Shown piece by piece: positions 34,914 to 43,370 of a stretch of 64,000 bases of DNA. A model generated the notes under the pieces. It was not told the DNA's origin. It saw only the letters and a program-made list of their open reading frames with translations, and did no database searches. Origin of the DNA: Chitinophaga sp. YR573 (GTDB taxonomy: Bacteria; Bacteroidota; Bacteroidia; Chitinophagales; Chitinophagaceae); contig NZ_FOJF01000001.1 of NCBI RefSeq assembly GCF_900110995.1, positions 1,195,199-1,259,198 of the forward strand, written 5' to 3'. A program made the translations under genes and the position numbers. Positions within the stretch are counted from its first letter, which is position 1; every line of letters starts with the position of its first letter.

Positions 34914-37900
34914 ATGAAGAAAACTCTACTCTCGTTTCTTGTGGTTATCGGTTTTACACACGCCTATGCGCAAACACAACCGTCTCCACAGCCGTTGCCT
35001 TACCAACAAACATTTGATGCACTGCCCTCCACTTCTACCACCTACCCGGATGGATGGCAGGGATGGACACTTACGGGTTCCCCTTCTGCCGCTTTTAATA
35101 CCGCCACTCCGTCAGCAGATAAAGCGCTGGCTACCGGTACTGCTTCCAGCACTACCAATGGTGTATATAATTACAACGGTAAACTGGGTTTCCTGAACAG
35201 TGGCAGTGTAGACAACTCCCTGGTACTGGCTATCAACACCAGCGGACAGGTAAACATCTCTTTTCAATATGATGTGATGACACTGCGCAATCCCTATGAT
35301 GGCACCAGTAATACCCGCATCAATGAGGTGATCCTGCAATACCGCATTGGCAGTACCGGCAGTTTTACCAACATTACCGGTACGGAATATCAGAATACCA
35401 CGACCACGCAGACTACTTCCGGAGTGACCACTCCCCTGGACCCTGCTACTAAAACACTGGTATTACCTGCTGACTGTAACAACCAGTCATTGGTGCAGCT
35501 CCGCTGGGTAAACCGGCAGATAAGCGGTGCTGGCTCACGTCCTTCCTTTGCCATAGACAATATAACAGCAGGAGGCAGCGGCGCGGATACCACACCACCT
35601 GCCATCGCAGCACTGCTGCCGGCAAATGGCGCTACTGACGTAGCACCGACTACACTGCCTGTCATTACCTTTACAGAAAACATACAGGCAGGCAGCGGAC
35701 AGCTCATCCTCCATGATGTTACTACAGGTACACAACAGGCATTCCCTGTAAGCAGCCTTACCATCAGTAACGCAGCCCTTACTTTAACAGCAGCCCTTCA
35801 CCCTCTGCAGACCTACTTTATTACATTGGACAGCGCTGCCATACTGGACCTGAGCGGTAATGTCTTTGCAGGCATTACAGACAGTACAACATGGCGGTTC
35901 AGCACCGGTGCTCAACAACTCATTTTTGACTTCAATAACTGTACTTCCGGCACCGGTACCCTCAGCGGTTTCACCCAATATAGTCTGAGCGGCGCTCAGG
36001 TATGGGATTGTACCACATTCGGACAAAACAGCACCAATGGTGTACAGATAAACGGCTATAGTGGTGGACCTGTTGAAAATGAAGACTGGCTGATATCTCC
36101 GGCATTTGACCTCACTAGCTTCGATTATCCGTTGCTGGGTTTTGCCAGCCGCACTGCCTTCGCCGGTCCTACCCTGCAACTGCTGGTATCTACCAACTAC
36201 AGCGGAACAGGCAATCCTCACAATGCCACCTGGACGGCTATTAACGGGCGCTTCCCCCAGTTGCTGTCTGATGTATGGAAGACATCTGACAGTATAAATT
36301 TAGCCGCCTTTAAGCAGGCCAGCGTGTATGTAGCGTTTGTATACACTGCTTCCCCTACGCTTAATGCCGCCCGCTGGACAATAGACGATGTACATATCGG
36401 CAACAGTGTTACCGCACCGCTGCCTACAATTGATAAAAGCCCAGCCAGCATAGACTTCGACTATATACCTTCCGGACAACAATCAGCTCCTCAGTCGTTT
36501 ACCTTCCAGGGCAACGATTTCACTGGTAACCTGACAATCACTGCTTCCGCAGGGTTCCTCCTGGCCAAAGACAGCAGCGGTTCTTATAGTCCGTCACTGA
36601 CTTATACAGCTGCACAGGCAGACAGCCTGCAAACAGCCTGGGTGAAGTTCCTTCCTACCACCGCCAACCAGGCTTACAGTGGTAGTATCAGCTTCTCAGG
36701 AATCAGCACTCCTGATATTACCCTTTCCGGTACATCCCTGCGTTCGCTGAAAGTGGTGAACTGGAACATAGAATGGTTTGGCAGTCCGGCACAGAACCCG
36801 GCCAATGATAGCCTGCAACAGGCCAATGTGACCACTATCCTTAAAAAGCTGGATGCAGATATCTTTGCACTGGCAGAAGTAGTGGATACAGCCCGTTTCA
36901 GAACAGTGGTGAGCCAGTTGAACGGATATAGTTACATACTTTCTGACTTTGGCTCTTATGCAGACAGCATCACTGACCCGGATTATATCTCTGCCCAGAA
37001 ACTGGCCTTTGTATATAAAACATCCATTGTCAGCAGCATTCGCTCTTATGGCGTATTAAGAAAAGGCGGTAGCAGTAACGCCTACTATAATTGGTCATCC
37101 GGCCGCTTCCCCTTCTTCATGGAAGCAAAAGCAAAGCTGAACGGTGACAGTGCCCGGATCAATTTTATACTGATCCATGCAAAAGCCAATACAGGCACCA
37201 CCGCGGACAAGATCGCTTCCTGGCAGCGCCGGAAAGATGGCAACCTGGAATTAAAGGATTCCCTGGATGCACAGTACCCATCCAGCAACTTTGCGATCCT
37301 GGGCGATTTCAATGATGCACTGGATAAAACCATCACAACGGAAAGAGCGCCGGACACTACGACCTCTTATATAGACTTCATGAATGACACCATTCATTAT
37401 AAACCACTTACGCTGCCGCTCGCCCTGGCCGGACAACAATCCACCACCTCTTTTAATACGGTGATAGATAATGTACTGGCCTCAGACGAACTGGCAATAG
37501 CTTATGTACCAGGCTCTGCCCGTGTACGTAAAGAAGTGGAAAAACTGGTAAGCAGTTACGGTACCACTACTACAGACCACTACCCTGTACAAACCAGTTA
37601 CAACCTGCATACCCTGGCGAATCCGTTGCCTGTTAATAACTTCACCGCTGTTGAAGACTCAGGTAATGTGAAAATCAGCTGGCAGACACCATACGAGATC
37701 AATGCTGCCTATTTTGTGGTGGAACGCTCCCGTAACATGCGCAACTTTGACGCAATAGATACGGTTGCCGCACACGGTACCGTTAATCTGCCCAGCAATT
37801 ACCTCACTTATGATACCCGTCCATGGCTGGGGTTATCTTTTTACCGGCTCAGAATAGTTGGGAAAGATGGTACAGTTACTTACAGTGATACACAAAGAGT

Positions 37901-38171
37901 TGTAGTGACACTCAGGGATATCTGGAAAAAACTTTTCTGGTGTATCTTTGGTCACCAGCTGCAGATATGGCTGGATATGGAAAAATATGGACCGGCTCAG
38001 CTGCAACTAATTGACATACAAGGTCATATCAGGTACCAGTCTCAGATTATGGTCAATAAAGGCAGAAACTTTAAAACATTGGATATCAATAATTTACCGA
38101 CTGGCGTATACTTCCTTCGCGTACAAAGCCTGGAAGGCTCTCAGGTAAGCAAGATTTTAGTAAACCACTAA
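34914..38171 (+). CDS. Secreted multidomain endonuclease/exonuclease/phosphatase-family protein with T9SS-type C terminus
   Basis: A 1085-residue exported protein, probably an extracellular nuclease. The signal peptide is residues 1-20 (ends AYAQ). Residues about 25-220 and 335-495 are jelly-roll-type adhesion or choice-of-anchor modules with repeated WxIDDVHIG or FAIDNITAG endings; 226-330 is an SbsA Ig-like domain (DTTPPAIAALLPANGATDV). The EEP domain spans about 611-895 with likely catalytic residues N618 in NWNIEWF, E655 in LAEV, H754, D798-N800 in GDFND and D888-H889 in TDHYP. Residues about 1005-1085 resemble a type A T9SS sorting domain ending in SKILVNH. It is monocistronic and ends in a terminator. 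Confidence 0.85.
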   Translation: MKKTLLSFLVVIGFTHAYAQTQPSPQPLPYQQTFDALPSTSTTYPDGWQGWTLTGSPSAAFNTATPSADKALATGTASSTTNGVYNYNGKLGFLNSGSVDNSLVLAINTSGQVNISFQYDVMTLRNPYDGTSNTRINEVILQYRIGSTGSFTNITGTEYQNTTTTQTTSGVTTPLDPATKTLVLPADCNNQSLVQLRWVNRQISGAGSRPSFAIDNITAGGSGADTTPPAIAALLPANGATDVAPTTLPVITFTENIQAGSGQLILHDVTTGTQQAFPVSSLTISNAALTLTAALHPLQTYFITLDSAAILDLSGNVFAGITDSTTWRFSTGAQQLIFDFNNCTSGTGTLSGFTQYSLSGAQVWDCTTFGQNSTNGVQINGYSGGPVENEDWLISPAFDLTSFDYPLLGFASRTAFAGPTLQLLVSTNYSGTGNPHNATWTAINGRFPQLLSDVWKTSDSINLAAFKQASVYVAFVYTASPTLNAARWTIDDVHIGNSVTAPLPTIDKSPASIDFDYIPSGQQSAPQSFTFQGNDFTGNLTITASAGFLLAKDSSGSYSPSLTYTAAQADSLQTAWVKFLPTTANQAYSGSISFSGISTPDITLSGTSLRSLKVVNWNIEWFGSPAQNPANDSLQQANVTTILKKLDADIFALAEVVDTARFRTVVSQLNGYSYILSDFGSYADSITDPDYISAQKLAFVYKTSIVSSIRSYGVLRKGGSSNAYYNWSSGRFPFFMEAKAKLNGDSARINFILIHAKANTGTTADKIASWQRRKDGNLELKDSLDAQYPSSNFAILGDFNDALDKTITTERAPDTTTSYIDFMNDTIHYKPLTLPLALAGQQSTTSFNTVIDNVLASDELAIAYVPGSARVRKEVEKLVSSYGTTTTDHYPVQTSYNLHTLANPLPVNNFTAVEDSGNVKISWQTPYEINAAYFVVERSRNMRNFDAIDTVAAHGTVNLPSNYLTYDTRPWLGLSFYRLRIVGKDGTVTYSDTQRVVVTLRDIWKKLFWCIFGHQLQIWLDMEKYGPAQLQLIDIQGHIRYQSQIMVNKGRNFKTLDINNLPTGVYFLRVQSLEGSQVSKILVNH

Positions 38172-38198
38172 GTCTTTTTTGAAAACCAAACAGAAATA

Positions 38199-38227
38199 GG
38201 CCGTTTCCATCCCGGGAACGGCCTTTT
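38199..38227 (+). terminator. Terminator after the secreted nuclease gene
   Basis: A 10-bp stem with one G-T pair (GGCCGTTTCC 38199-38208 with GGGAACGGCC 38214-38223), loop ATCCC, then TTTTATTT. The -33 element of the next promoter starts 5 bases later. Confidence 0.85.
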
Positions 38228-38228
38228 A

Positions 38229-38259
38229 TTTGCTCGTCTCCACATTTTGAGTATCTTTG
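38229..38259 (+). promoter_or_regulatory. Promoter of the rpsF-rpsR-rplI operon
   Basis: TTTG (38229-38232), a 19-base spacer and TATCTTTG (38252-38259) match the Bacteroidota promoter consensus exactly. The predicted transcript start near 38266 gives a leader of about 40 bases before the rpsF ATG. Confidence 0.88.
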
Positions 38260-38304
38260 CACTCCAAATTTTTTTATTAACAATTTTCTAAAATCAGGGA
38301 AATT

Positions 38305-38655
38305 ATGAACTACGAATTGATGGTGATCTTTACCCCTGTGCTTTCTGAGGAAGACTACAAAGTCGCCCAAAAGAAATTCGCCGATATCATTAAAGATAAT
38401 GGTGGCGAAGTTACGCACGAAAATCCCTGGGGATTAAGATCACTGGCGTACCCTATTCAGAAAAAGACTACAGGTATGTATCTTGTTCTGGAATACACTG
38501 CGCCATCCGACCTCAATGAGAAGCTGAAAATTCAGCTCAACCGCGACGAAAATGTATTACGTCACATGGTTACCGCACTTGACAAATACGCTGTTATCTA
38601 CAATAACCGCAAAAGGCATGGCGCGAACACTGATTCTAAAACCGTAGAAGCTTAA
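38305..38655 (+). CDS. rpsF: 30S ribosomal protein S6
   Basis: S6 binds the central domain of 16S rRNA together with S18. The 116-residue protein starts [17 protein letters not shown], the usual beta strand of the ferredoxin-like fold, has [17 protein letters not shown] in the middle, and ends in a basic, polar tail. The rpsR gene begins 4 bases after its stop. The gene order S6-S18-L9 is widely conserved; the single-strand-binding gene found between S6 and S18 in some phyla is absent. A consensus promoter lies upstream. In some bacteria S6-S18 repress their own operon through an mRNA structure; none was recognised here. Confidence 0.96.
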   Translation: MNYELMVIFTPVLSEEDYKVAQKKFADIIKDNGGEVTHENPWGLRSLAYPIQKKTTGMYLVLEYTAPSDLNEKLKIQLNRDENVLRHMVTALDKYAVIYNNRKRHGANTDSKTVEA

Positions 38656-38659
38656 AATT

Positions 38660-38926
38660 ATGGCAGTAAAACAAGAAATTAAGTACTTAACGGCCGTAAA
38701 AACCGAGAAACGTCAGAAGAAATACTGCCGTTTTAAGAAAATGGGCATCCGGTATGTGGATTACAAAGACGGAGAATTCCTGAAGAAATTCCTGAACGAC
38801 CAAGGTAAAATGTTACCTCGCCGTATCACAGGTAACTCTCTGAAATTCCAGCGCAAAGTAGCCCAGGCTATTAAAAAAGCCCGTCAACTGGCTTTGTTGC
38901 CTTACGTTACTGACCTTTTAAAGTAA
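38660..38926 (+). CDS. rpsR: 30S ribosomal protein S18
   Basis: S18 pairs with S6 on the 30S platform. The 88-residue basic protein has the conserved central part [26 protein letters not shown] and C-terminal helix [23 protein letters not shown] single Cys (C23 in KKYCRFKK) is at the usual place. It starts 4 bases after rpsF, and rplI follows after a 57-base gap. Confidence 0.96.
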   Translation: MAVKQEIKYLTAVKTEKRQKKYCRFKKMGIRYVDYKDGEFLKKFLNDQGKMLPRRITGNSLKFQRKVAQAIKKARQLALLPYVTDLLK

Positions 38927-38983
38927 ACCTCAGCGAATCCTGATGTAAATCGGGGAGTAAAAGGTGCTTAAAACCGACTAACA

Positions 38984-39430
38984 ATGCAAGTAATCTTAAT
39001 ACAAGACGTAGATAACCTGGGCCAGAAGAATGAACTGGCTGCCGTGAGAAACGGTTATGCCAGAAACTTTCTGATTCCGCAGAAATTTGCGGTAGAAGCC
39101 AGTCCTTCCAACATGAAGCAGCTGCAGGAACGCCTGAAGGTGCAGAAAGCTAAGGAAGAGAAAATGTTGGCTGAAATCGCCAAAGTGGTGGAAGTGCTGA
39201 AAGCAGGCCCTGTTAAAATTGGCGCTAAAACCGGTACATCCGGTAAGATATTCGGTAGCGTAACCGGCGTGCAGATTGCACGTGCTATTAAAGAGCAAAA
39301 AGGTTATGAAATCGACCGTCGCCGCATCCACATCCTGGATGATGTAAAAGAATTAGGTACATACAAAGCGAGACTGGATTTCGGTAAAGGCAATGAAGCC
39401 GAACTGGAATTTGAAGTAGTAGCTGAGTAA
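38984..39430 (+). CDS. rplI: 50S ribosomal protein L9
   Basis: L9 is the two-domain protein that reaches out from the base of the L1 stalk. The N-terminal domain MQVILIQDVDNLGQKNE with GYARNFLIPQKFA is standard; a long helix (about residues 41-76) links to the C-terminal domain with GKIFGSVTGVQIARAI. The total of 148 residues is typical. It is the last gene of the S6-S18-L9 operon and is followed by a strong terminator 25 bases downstream. Confidence 0.96.
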   Translation: MQVILIQDVDNLGQKNELAAVRNGYARNFLIPQKFAVEASPSNMKQLQERLKVQKAKEEKMLAEIAKVVEVLKAGPVKIGAKTGTSGKIFGSVTGVQIARAIKEQKGYEIDRRRIHILDDVKELGTYKARLDFGKGNEAELEFEVVAE

Positions 39431-39455
39431 AACTCAAATATCTTTAGTTTAAAAG

Positions 39456-39483
39456 ATCCCGGGCTCCATCCCGGGATTTTTTT
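39456..39483 (+). terminator. Terminator after rplI
   Basis: An 8-bp stem ATCCCGGG (39456-39463) with CCCGGGAT (39470-39477), a 6-base loop and a run of seven T (39477-39483). The T tract overlaps a TTTG that may belong to the next promoter. Confidence 0.9.
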
Positions 39484-39508
39484 GTTCCCCCCATGCCCAC
39501 TATCTTTG
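39481..39508 (+). promoter_or_regulatory. Promoter of the downstream lipoprotein gene
   Basis: TATCTTTG (39501-39508) matches TAnnTTTG exactly and ends 9 bases before the ATG at 39518, implying an almost leaderless transcript. A TTTG at 39481-39484 is only 16 bases upstream, shorter than the usual 19. Confidence 0.6.
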
Positions 39509-39517
39509 TTCCGTCAT

Positions 39518-40255
39518 ATGAAAAAACACCTACTGCTCCTACTGCTGACAATATCCATCTCTGCCTGCCATCAGAAAACGGCCGGCAATACCACCATCGA
39601 TTCTACAGCAATACCCAAGGCTCAACCGGCCCCTATTGCAACAGACACATTCCAGATGGGGAATAAAAACTTCCTTGTATATGATATAGATCCCGCTGAA
39701 TCTCCCTTTACTGAAGAACCGCCAGTAGATTCTGATAGTGCAGAACTTACTCTCCTCCATCATGATATAAACGGGCATATAAAGCGGCTCGGTGATTCAT
39801 TAATCATTACACTGGAAAATGGGCGCCATATAGTACTGGCCAGTAATATACATCCCGAACATGATGATAGCTATACGGAATATACCTATACCGGTTATCT
39901 CTCCGATATAAAACAATACGGCATATTCGCTACTTATTACGAATCAATAGATTTCTTACTGGTAGATCAATCCACGGGTGTAACTACCCATACATGGGGC
40001 GCCCCTATTATCTCTCCGGATAAAAAATACTTCCTGTGCTCTTCTTACGATCTGGAAGCCGATTTAACTGCCAATGGTTTTCAATTATACTCTTACCAGA
40101 ACGGTACGATCACACCTATAGGAGAAATAGCGCTCGACAACTGGGGTCCTGGCCAGGTAAAATGGATTGATAACAATACATTCGTTGCTGAGCATATCAG
40201 TCTGGATTCTACGATGAATAAGGTGATTAAACCAGTTAAAATAGTGATGCAGTAA
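39518..40255 (+). CDS. Lipoprotein of unknown function
   Basis: No family was recognised. The start at 39518 gives a clear lipoprotein signal (MKKHLLLLLLTISISACHQ, Cys at residue 17) and 245 residues; a TTG 36 bases upstream would overlap the promoter. The mature N terminus is Thr/Ser/Pro-rich, as expected for a flexible tether. The rest is mixed beta-type sequence with many Asp and aromatic residues (HDDSYTEYTYTGYL, TWGAPIISPDKKYFLCSSYDLEAD), which could be a beta-propeller fragment. The signal suggests an envelope location. The next small secreted protein starts 43 bases downstream on the same strand. Confidence 0.75.
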   Translation: MKKHLLLLLLTISISACHQKTAGNTTIDSTAIPKAQPAPIATDTFQMGNKNFLVYDIDPAESPFTEEPPVDSDSAELTLLHHDINGHIKRLGDSLIITLENGRHIVLASNIHPEHDDSYTEYTYTGYLSDIKQYGIFATYYESIDFLLVDQSTGVTTHTWGAPIISPDKKYFLCSSYDLEADLTANGFQLYSYQNGTITPIGEIALDNWGPGQVKWIDNNTFVAEHISLDSTMNKVIKPVKIVMQ

Positions 40256-40298
40256 TTAAATGGGGTAAATAAAGTAACTTCCTGATAAAGTCTTTTGT

Positions 40299-40685
40299 AT
40301 GAAAACTATGTGGATCTCCGCCCTGATCTTATGCATTTTTGCATTTATTGCCCCTGCACAACAGAGTTTTGCACAGGCGCCAATGCAGAATATTGAGGGA
40401 AATGTCAATGCCATAGTGAGTAAACTCAATACCGCACTGACATTAACAGATGTACAAAAAACGAAGTTATCTGAAGCGATAACCGCATTTCTCAACCAGC
40501 GGTCCCTTATTCTCCCGCTGGCCGGCAGCAATCCCAAAACTTATGATACAAAGCTGAATAGCATGCATAACGGGTTTTACAGGAAGCTGAAAAGTATTTT
40601 AACTGCAGATCAGTATGCCAAATTCCAGACATTGAAACCGGCTGATAATGACACTACTAATGTATTGTCCCAATTGTATTATTAA
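40299..40685 (+). CDS. Small secreted protein of unknown function
   Basis: A 128-residue protein with a Sec signal (residues 1-26, ending QQSFAQ). The mature part is helical, with LTLTDVQKTKLSEAITAFL and SILTADQYAKFQTL; these resemble the helix-turn segments of periplasmic LTxxQ-like or Spy-type proteins, where a pair of such motifs is spaced by a helix. The similarity is by eye only and no function is assigned. Its TAA overlaps the stop of the convergent dipeptidase gene (shared TTAA at 40682-40685), so there is no room for a terminator between them. Confidence 0.7.
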   Translation: MKTMWISALILCIFAFIAPAQQSFAQAPMQNIEGNVNAIVSKLNTALTLTDVQKTKLSEAITAFLNQRSLILPLAGSNPKTYDTKLNSMHNGFYRKLKSILTADQYAKFQTLKPADNDTTNVLSQLYY

Positions 40686-41752
40686 GCCCAGGCCTTTCTT
40701 AAAAACCGCAGCCAGTTACCATACATGACATTCTCAACATCGGTATCAGTGTATCCCCTTTTCTTTAAAAGATCAGGGATCTTCTGCAGGTCTGCGATAG
40801 TCTCCAGGTCATAAGGACATTGCTCTTTCCCAAAAGCCCCATCCAGATCTGAACCAATCCCTACGTGCAAGGTATTGCCTGCTAACTGGCAGATATGATC
40901 CATGTGATTGATTACCACATCCAAAGATGCTCCCATCGCTTTCGGCTCTGATACACCCCTTACCCAATCAGGTACCATCATCCAGGCATCCATCGCGCCA
41001 CCTATCACAGCCCCCCGGCCAACCAGTTCCTTTATCATATCATCAGAGAACTGACGGTTATGATTCACCAGCGCCCGGCAATTATTATGACTGGCCCATA
41101 CTGGTCCGTTAAAATGTTTCAGTGCTTCCCAGAAGCTATCATCACATAAATGAGTAGCATCCAGGATAATGTTGAGGCGTTCCATTTCCTTTAACAGGGC
41201 ATGACCACGCTCTCCCATAAAACCGGTAGCATCCGTACCCTGTGCATAACGGCCAGGCCCGTAATGCGCAGGCCCTACTGCCCGCAAACCATTGTTATAC
41301 GCCCTTTCCAGATAGCTAACGTTCACGATAGAATCAGCACCTTCCAGGCTCAGGATATAACCAATAGGTTTGTTGGTATTAGGTGTTCCGTCATTCCATA
41401 ATGCCAGGTGTTTTTCCAGAGATGCCAGGTCGGTGACAGGTGTAATCTCCCCTGCCTCTTCCATGGTCTTATACCAGGTAAGCTGTCCCTGCGTCTGCGC
41501 CCAGGCCTGCTCAGGAGAGAACCAGCCTGGTAAAGGATTATCCGGAGCTACATACCGCGCGATTTGCGTTCCTACTACCAGCCCGATGTTACCTTTGCGT
41601 AACTCAGGGAAGGATACCACACCTTTGGCCCTGTCTGGCTTATCACTCATTCCCACTTCACGCTTCCTGATATCATTTACAGGCAACCGCAGATCGCGGT
41701 TCCATTCCATTGCATTCATACTAAGATCCAGGTGCGCATCTATAGCAAACAT
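40682..41752 (-). CDS. M19-family membrane-type dipeptidase
   Basis: A zinc dipeptidase of the peptidase M19 (renal dipeptidase-like) family, 356 residues, with no signal peptide, so probably cytoplasmic. Metal-binding positions are visible: H7 and D9 in DAHLDLS, E137 in LSLEGADS, H201 in DATHLCDD and H222 in ASHNNCR, with an Asp in GIGSDLDGAFG. M19 enzymes accept dipeptides with a D-residue at the C-terminal side. It is the last gene of an operon with a GntP permease, RidA and a D-threonine-aldolase-like enzyme; the gap to the latter is 10 bases. The context suggests it releases D-amino acids. Confidence 0.9.
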   Translation of the reverse strand: MFAIDAHLDLSMNAMEWNRDLRLPVNDIRKREVGMSDKPDRAKGVVSFPELRKGNIGLVVGTQIARYVAPDNPLPGWFSPEQAWAQTQGQLTWYKTMEEAGEITPVTDLASLEKHLALWNDGTPNTNKPIGYILSLEGADSIVNVSYLERAYNNGLRAVGPAHYGPGRYAQGTDATGFMGERGHALLKEMERLNIILDATHLCDDSFWEALKHFNGPVWASHNNCRALVNHNRQFSDDMIKELVGRGAVIGGAMDAWMMVPDWVRGVSEPKAMGASLDVVINHMDHICQLAGNTLHVGIGSDLDGAFGKEQCPYDLETIADLQKIPDLLKKRGYTDTDVENVMYGNWLRFLRKAWA

Positions 41753-41762
41753 GTTATTATTT

Positions 41763-42866
41763 TTAGATCATGATCTTCCTGTCTCTTGCCACAACTTTCC
41801 ATTGTGCAATGCAGGTATTGTTTTCTATTACATTTGCCCGTTCGTATAAAGCAACAGTAGGGCAGATATGATAAGGTACCCCATAGAAAACGGTACCTAC
41901 CTGGTATAACGATGTATCAGCCACTTTCACTACCAGATGTTCTTCACTTTGCGATACAATTTCCACACCCGGTATATTCAGAAAATGTACACGTGGCTGC
42001 GGATTTTCAGCCGCTATAGATTTATGTCCCAGATCCAGGCACAAACGTTCCTGATCTATGACAGAGATCACTCTTGTTATTATCAATGCTGCATATTCAA
42101 AACCCTGCTCAGGTATATGCTGACGATATCCCCAGTCCCAGAAGATAAACGTACCGGGACTACATTCCACACCGGAACGTGCCGCATGAAAAAGATAGGT
42201 AGGCGTTCCTCCTGCTATGATTAAAGGGGCAGGTGAGCCGCTGTCAGTAATAGCCTGGGCTAATACCTGCACAGGAGCAAATGCGGCATCAGATTTTTCC
42301 TTGCGCACAACAGCATCTTCATCATGCAGGTGGCCATCATATGCATGCAATCCCAGGGGATGGATACCGGGTAGATGCTCCAATTCCTGGTATAATGCCA
42401 GGGCTGCTTCTCCGGGAACAATGCCTGTACGGTTCATACCTACATTCAGGTCCAGGTACACCGGCATCACCAGTTCTGCTGTTGCAAAACAGGCTGCAAT
42501 AGCAATAGCAGCGGTACTGTTATCTGTTAAACAGGAGAATTTAGTATCCGGATATTGTTGTACAATATCCAGGAGCCTGCTTACTTTAGGCCCTACCGGC
42601 TGGTAAGCCAGTAATACATCAGTTGCACCCGCAATACCCAGCATTTCTGCTTCGGCAATAGTGGCACATTTGAACTTATGAATTCCCTCTTCCATCAACA
42701 GCTGTGCAGCCTCTGTCATTTTACTGGTCTTTACATGAGGACGTAATCGCTTTACATCATTTACTGTCGCTTTCAGCGCCAGGATATTGTCGCGCATACG
42801 TTCTGTGTAAACCAGTAACGCCGGAGAGTCTACGGTATTGATGTTATGAACTTCGTACCAATGCAT
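41763..42866 (-). CDS. D-threonine aldolase / D-serine dehydratase-like PLP enzyme
   Basis: A fold-type III PLP enzyme of the D-TA/DSD1 family, 367 residues, probably cytoplasmic. The N-terminal alanine-racemase-like barrel contains the PLP lysine in RPHVKTSK (K46). The C-terminal domain has LGHKSIAAENPQPR and the HxC-like metal region near YHICPTVALY (His and Cys), typical of enzymes that need a divalent metal. Members either split D-threonine into glycine and acetaldehyde or eliminate ammonia from D-serine; the sequence does not decide. The RidA gene lies 10 bases upstream and the dipeptidase 10 bases downstream, in one operon. Confidence 0.88.
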   Translation of the reverse strand: MHWYEVHNINTVDSPALLVYTERMRDNILALKATVNDVKRLRPHVKTSKMTEAAQLLMEEGIHKFKCATIAEAEMLGIAGATDVLLAYQPVGPKVSRLLDIVQQYPDTKFSCLTDNSTAAIAIAACFATAELVMPVYLDLNVGMNRTGIVPGEAALALYQELEHLPGIHPLGLHAYDGHLHDEDAVVRKEKSDAAFAPVQVLAQAITDSGSPAPLIIAGGTPTYLFHAARSGVECSPGTFIFWDWGYRQHIPEQGFEYAALIITRVISVIDQERLCLDLGHKSIAAENPQPRVHFLNIPGVEIVSQSEEHLVVKVADTSLYQVGTVFYGVPYHICPTVALYERANVIENNTCIAQWKVVARDRKIMI

Positions 42867-42876
42867 AATTGTCAGA

Positions 42877-43338
42877 TTAATATAACTCGAACAACGCTTC
42901 TACTTCAACCGGTATATTATCAGGCAATGAACCCATACCTACTGCGCTACGCACACCGATACCATTCTCTTCTCCCCATATTTTAGCAAACAGTTCACTG
43001 CAACCATTTATTACATAAGGATGGCGGCCAAAGTCAGGCGTACAATTTACCATACCCAATACTTTGATCACTCTTTTGATCTTATCAAGACTGCCAATGT
43101 TGGCAACAATCGTAGACAACATCGTCAATCCTACCTGACGCGCAGCCAGTTTACCCTGCTCAATATCCATCTCGCTACCGATACGACCAATAATCAGGCT
43201 CTTATCATCCTGTACCGGACCATGGCCTGATAAATAAAGATATTTACCGTCTACCAGACATGGTTTATATACACCCAGTGGAGTTGGTGCAGGTGGTAAT
43301 GACAATCCTAATGCTTTAAAATTTTCTGTAGCTGACAT
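42877..43338 (-). CDS. ridA: RidA-family enamine/imine deaminase
   Basis: A 153-residue protein of the RidA/YjgF/YER057c superfamily, which hydrolyses reactive enamines such as 2-aminoacrylate made by PLP dehydratases. The length and the motifs VDGKYLYLSGHGPV and GVRSAVGMGSLPDNIPVEVEALFELY fit the longer subgroup. The Arg in GVRSAVG corresponds to the usual active-site arginine. Its position directly next to a D-serine-dehydratase-like PLP enzyme supports a role in clearing enamine intermediates from that reaction, though subgroup members differ in activity. It begins 32 bases after the permease gene. Confidence 0.88.
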   Translation of the reverse strand: MSATENFKALGLSLPPAPTPLGVYKPCLVDGKYLYLSGHGPVQDDKSLIIGRIGSEMDIEQGKLAARQVGLTMLSTIVANIGSLDKIKRVIKVLGMVNCTPDFGRHPYVINGCSELFAKIWGEENGIGVRSAVGMGSLPDNIPVEVEALFELY

Positions 43339-43370
43339 ATAATTCCCTGTTTTATAGACTAAAGATATAA

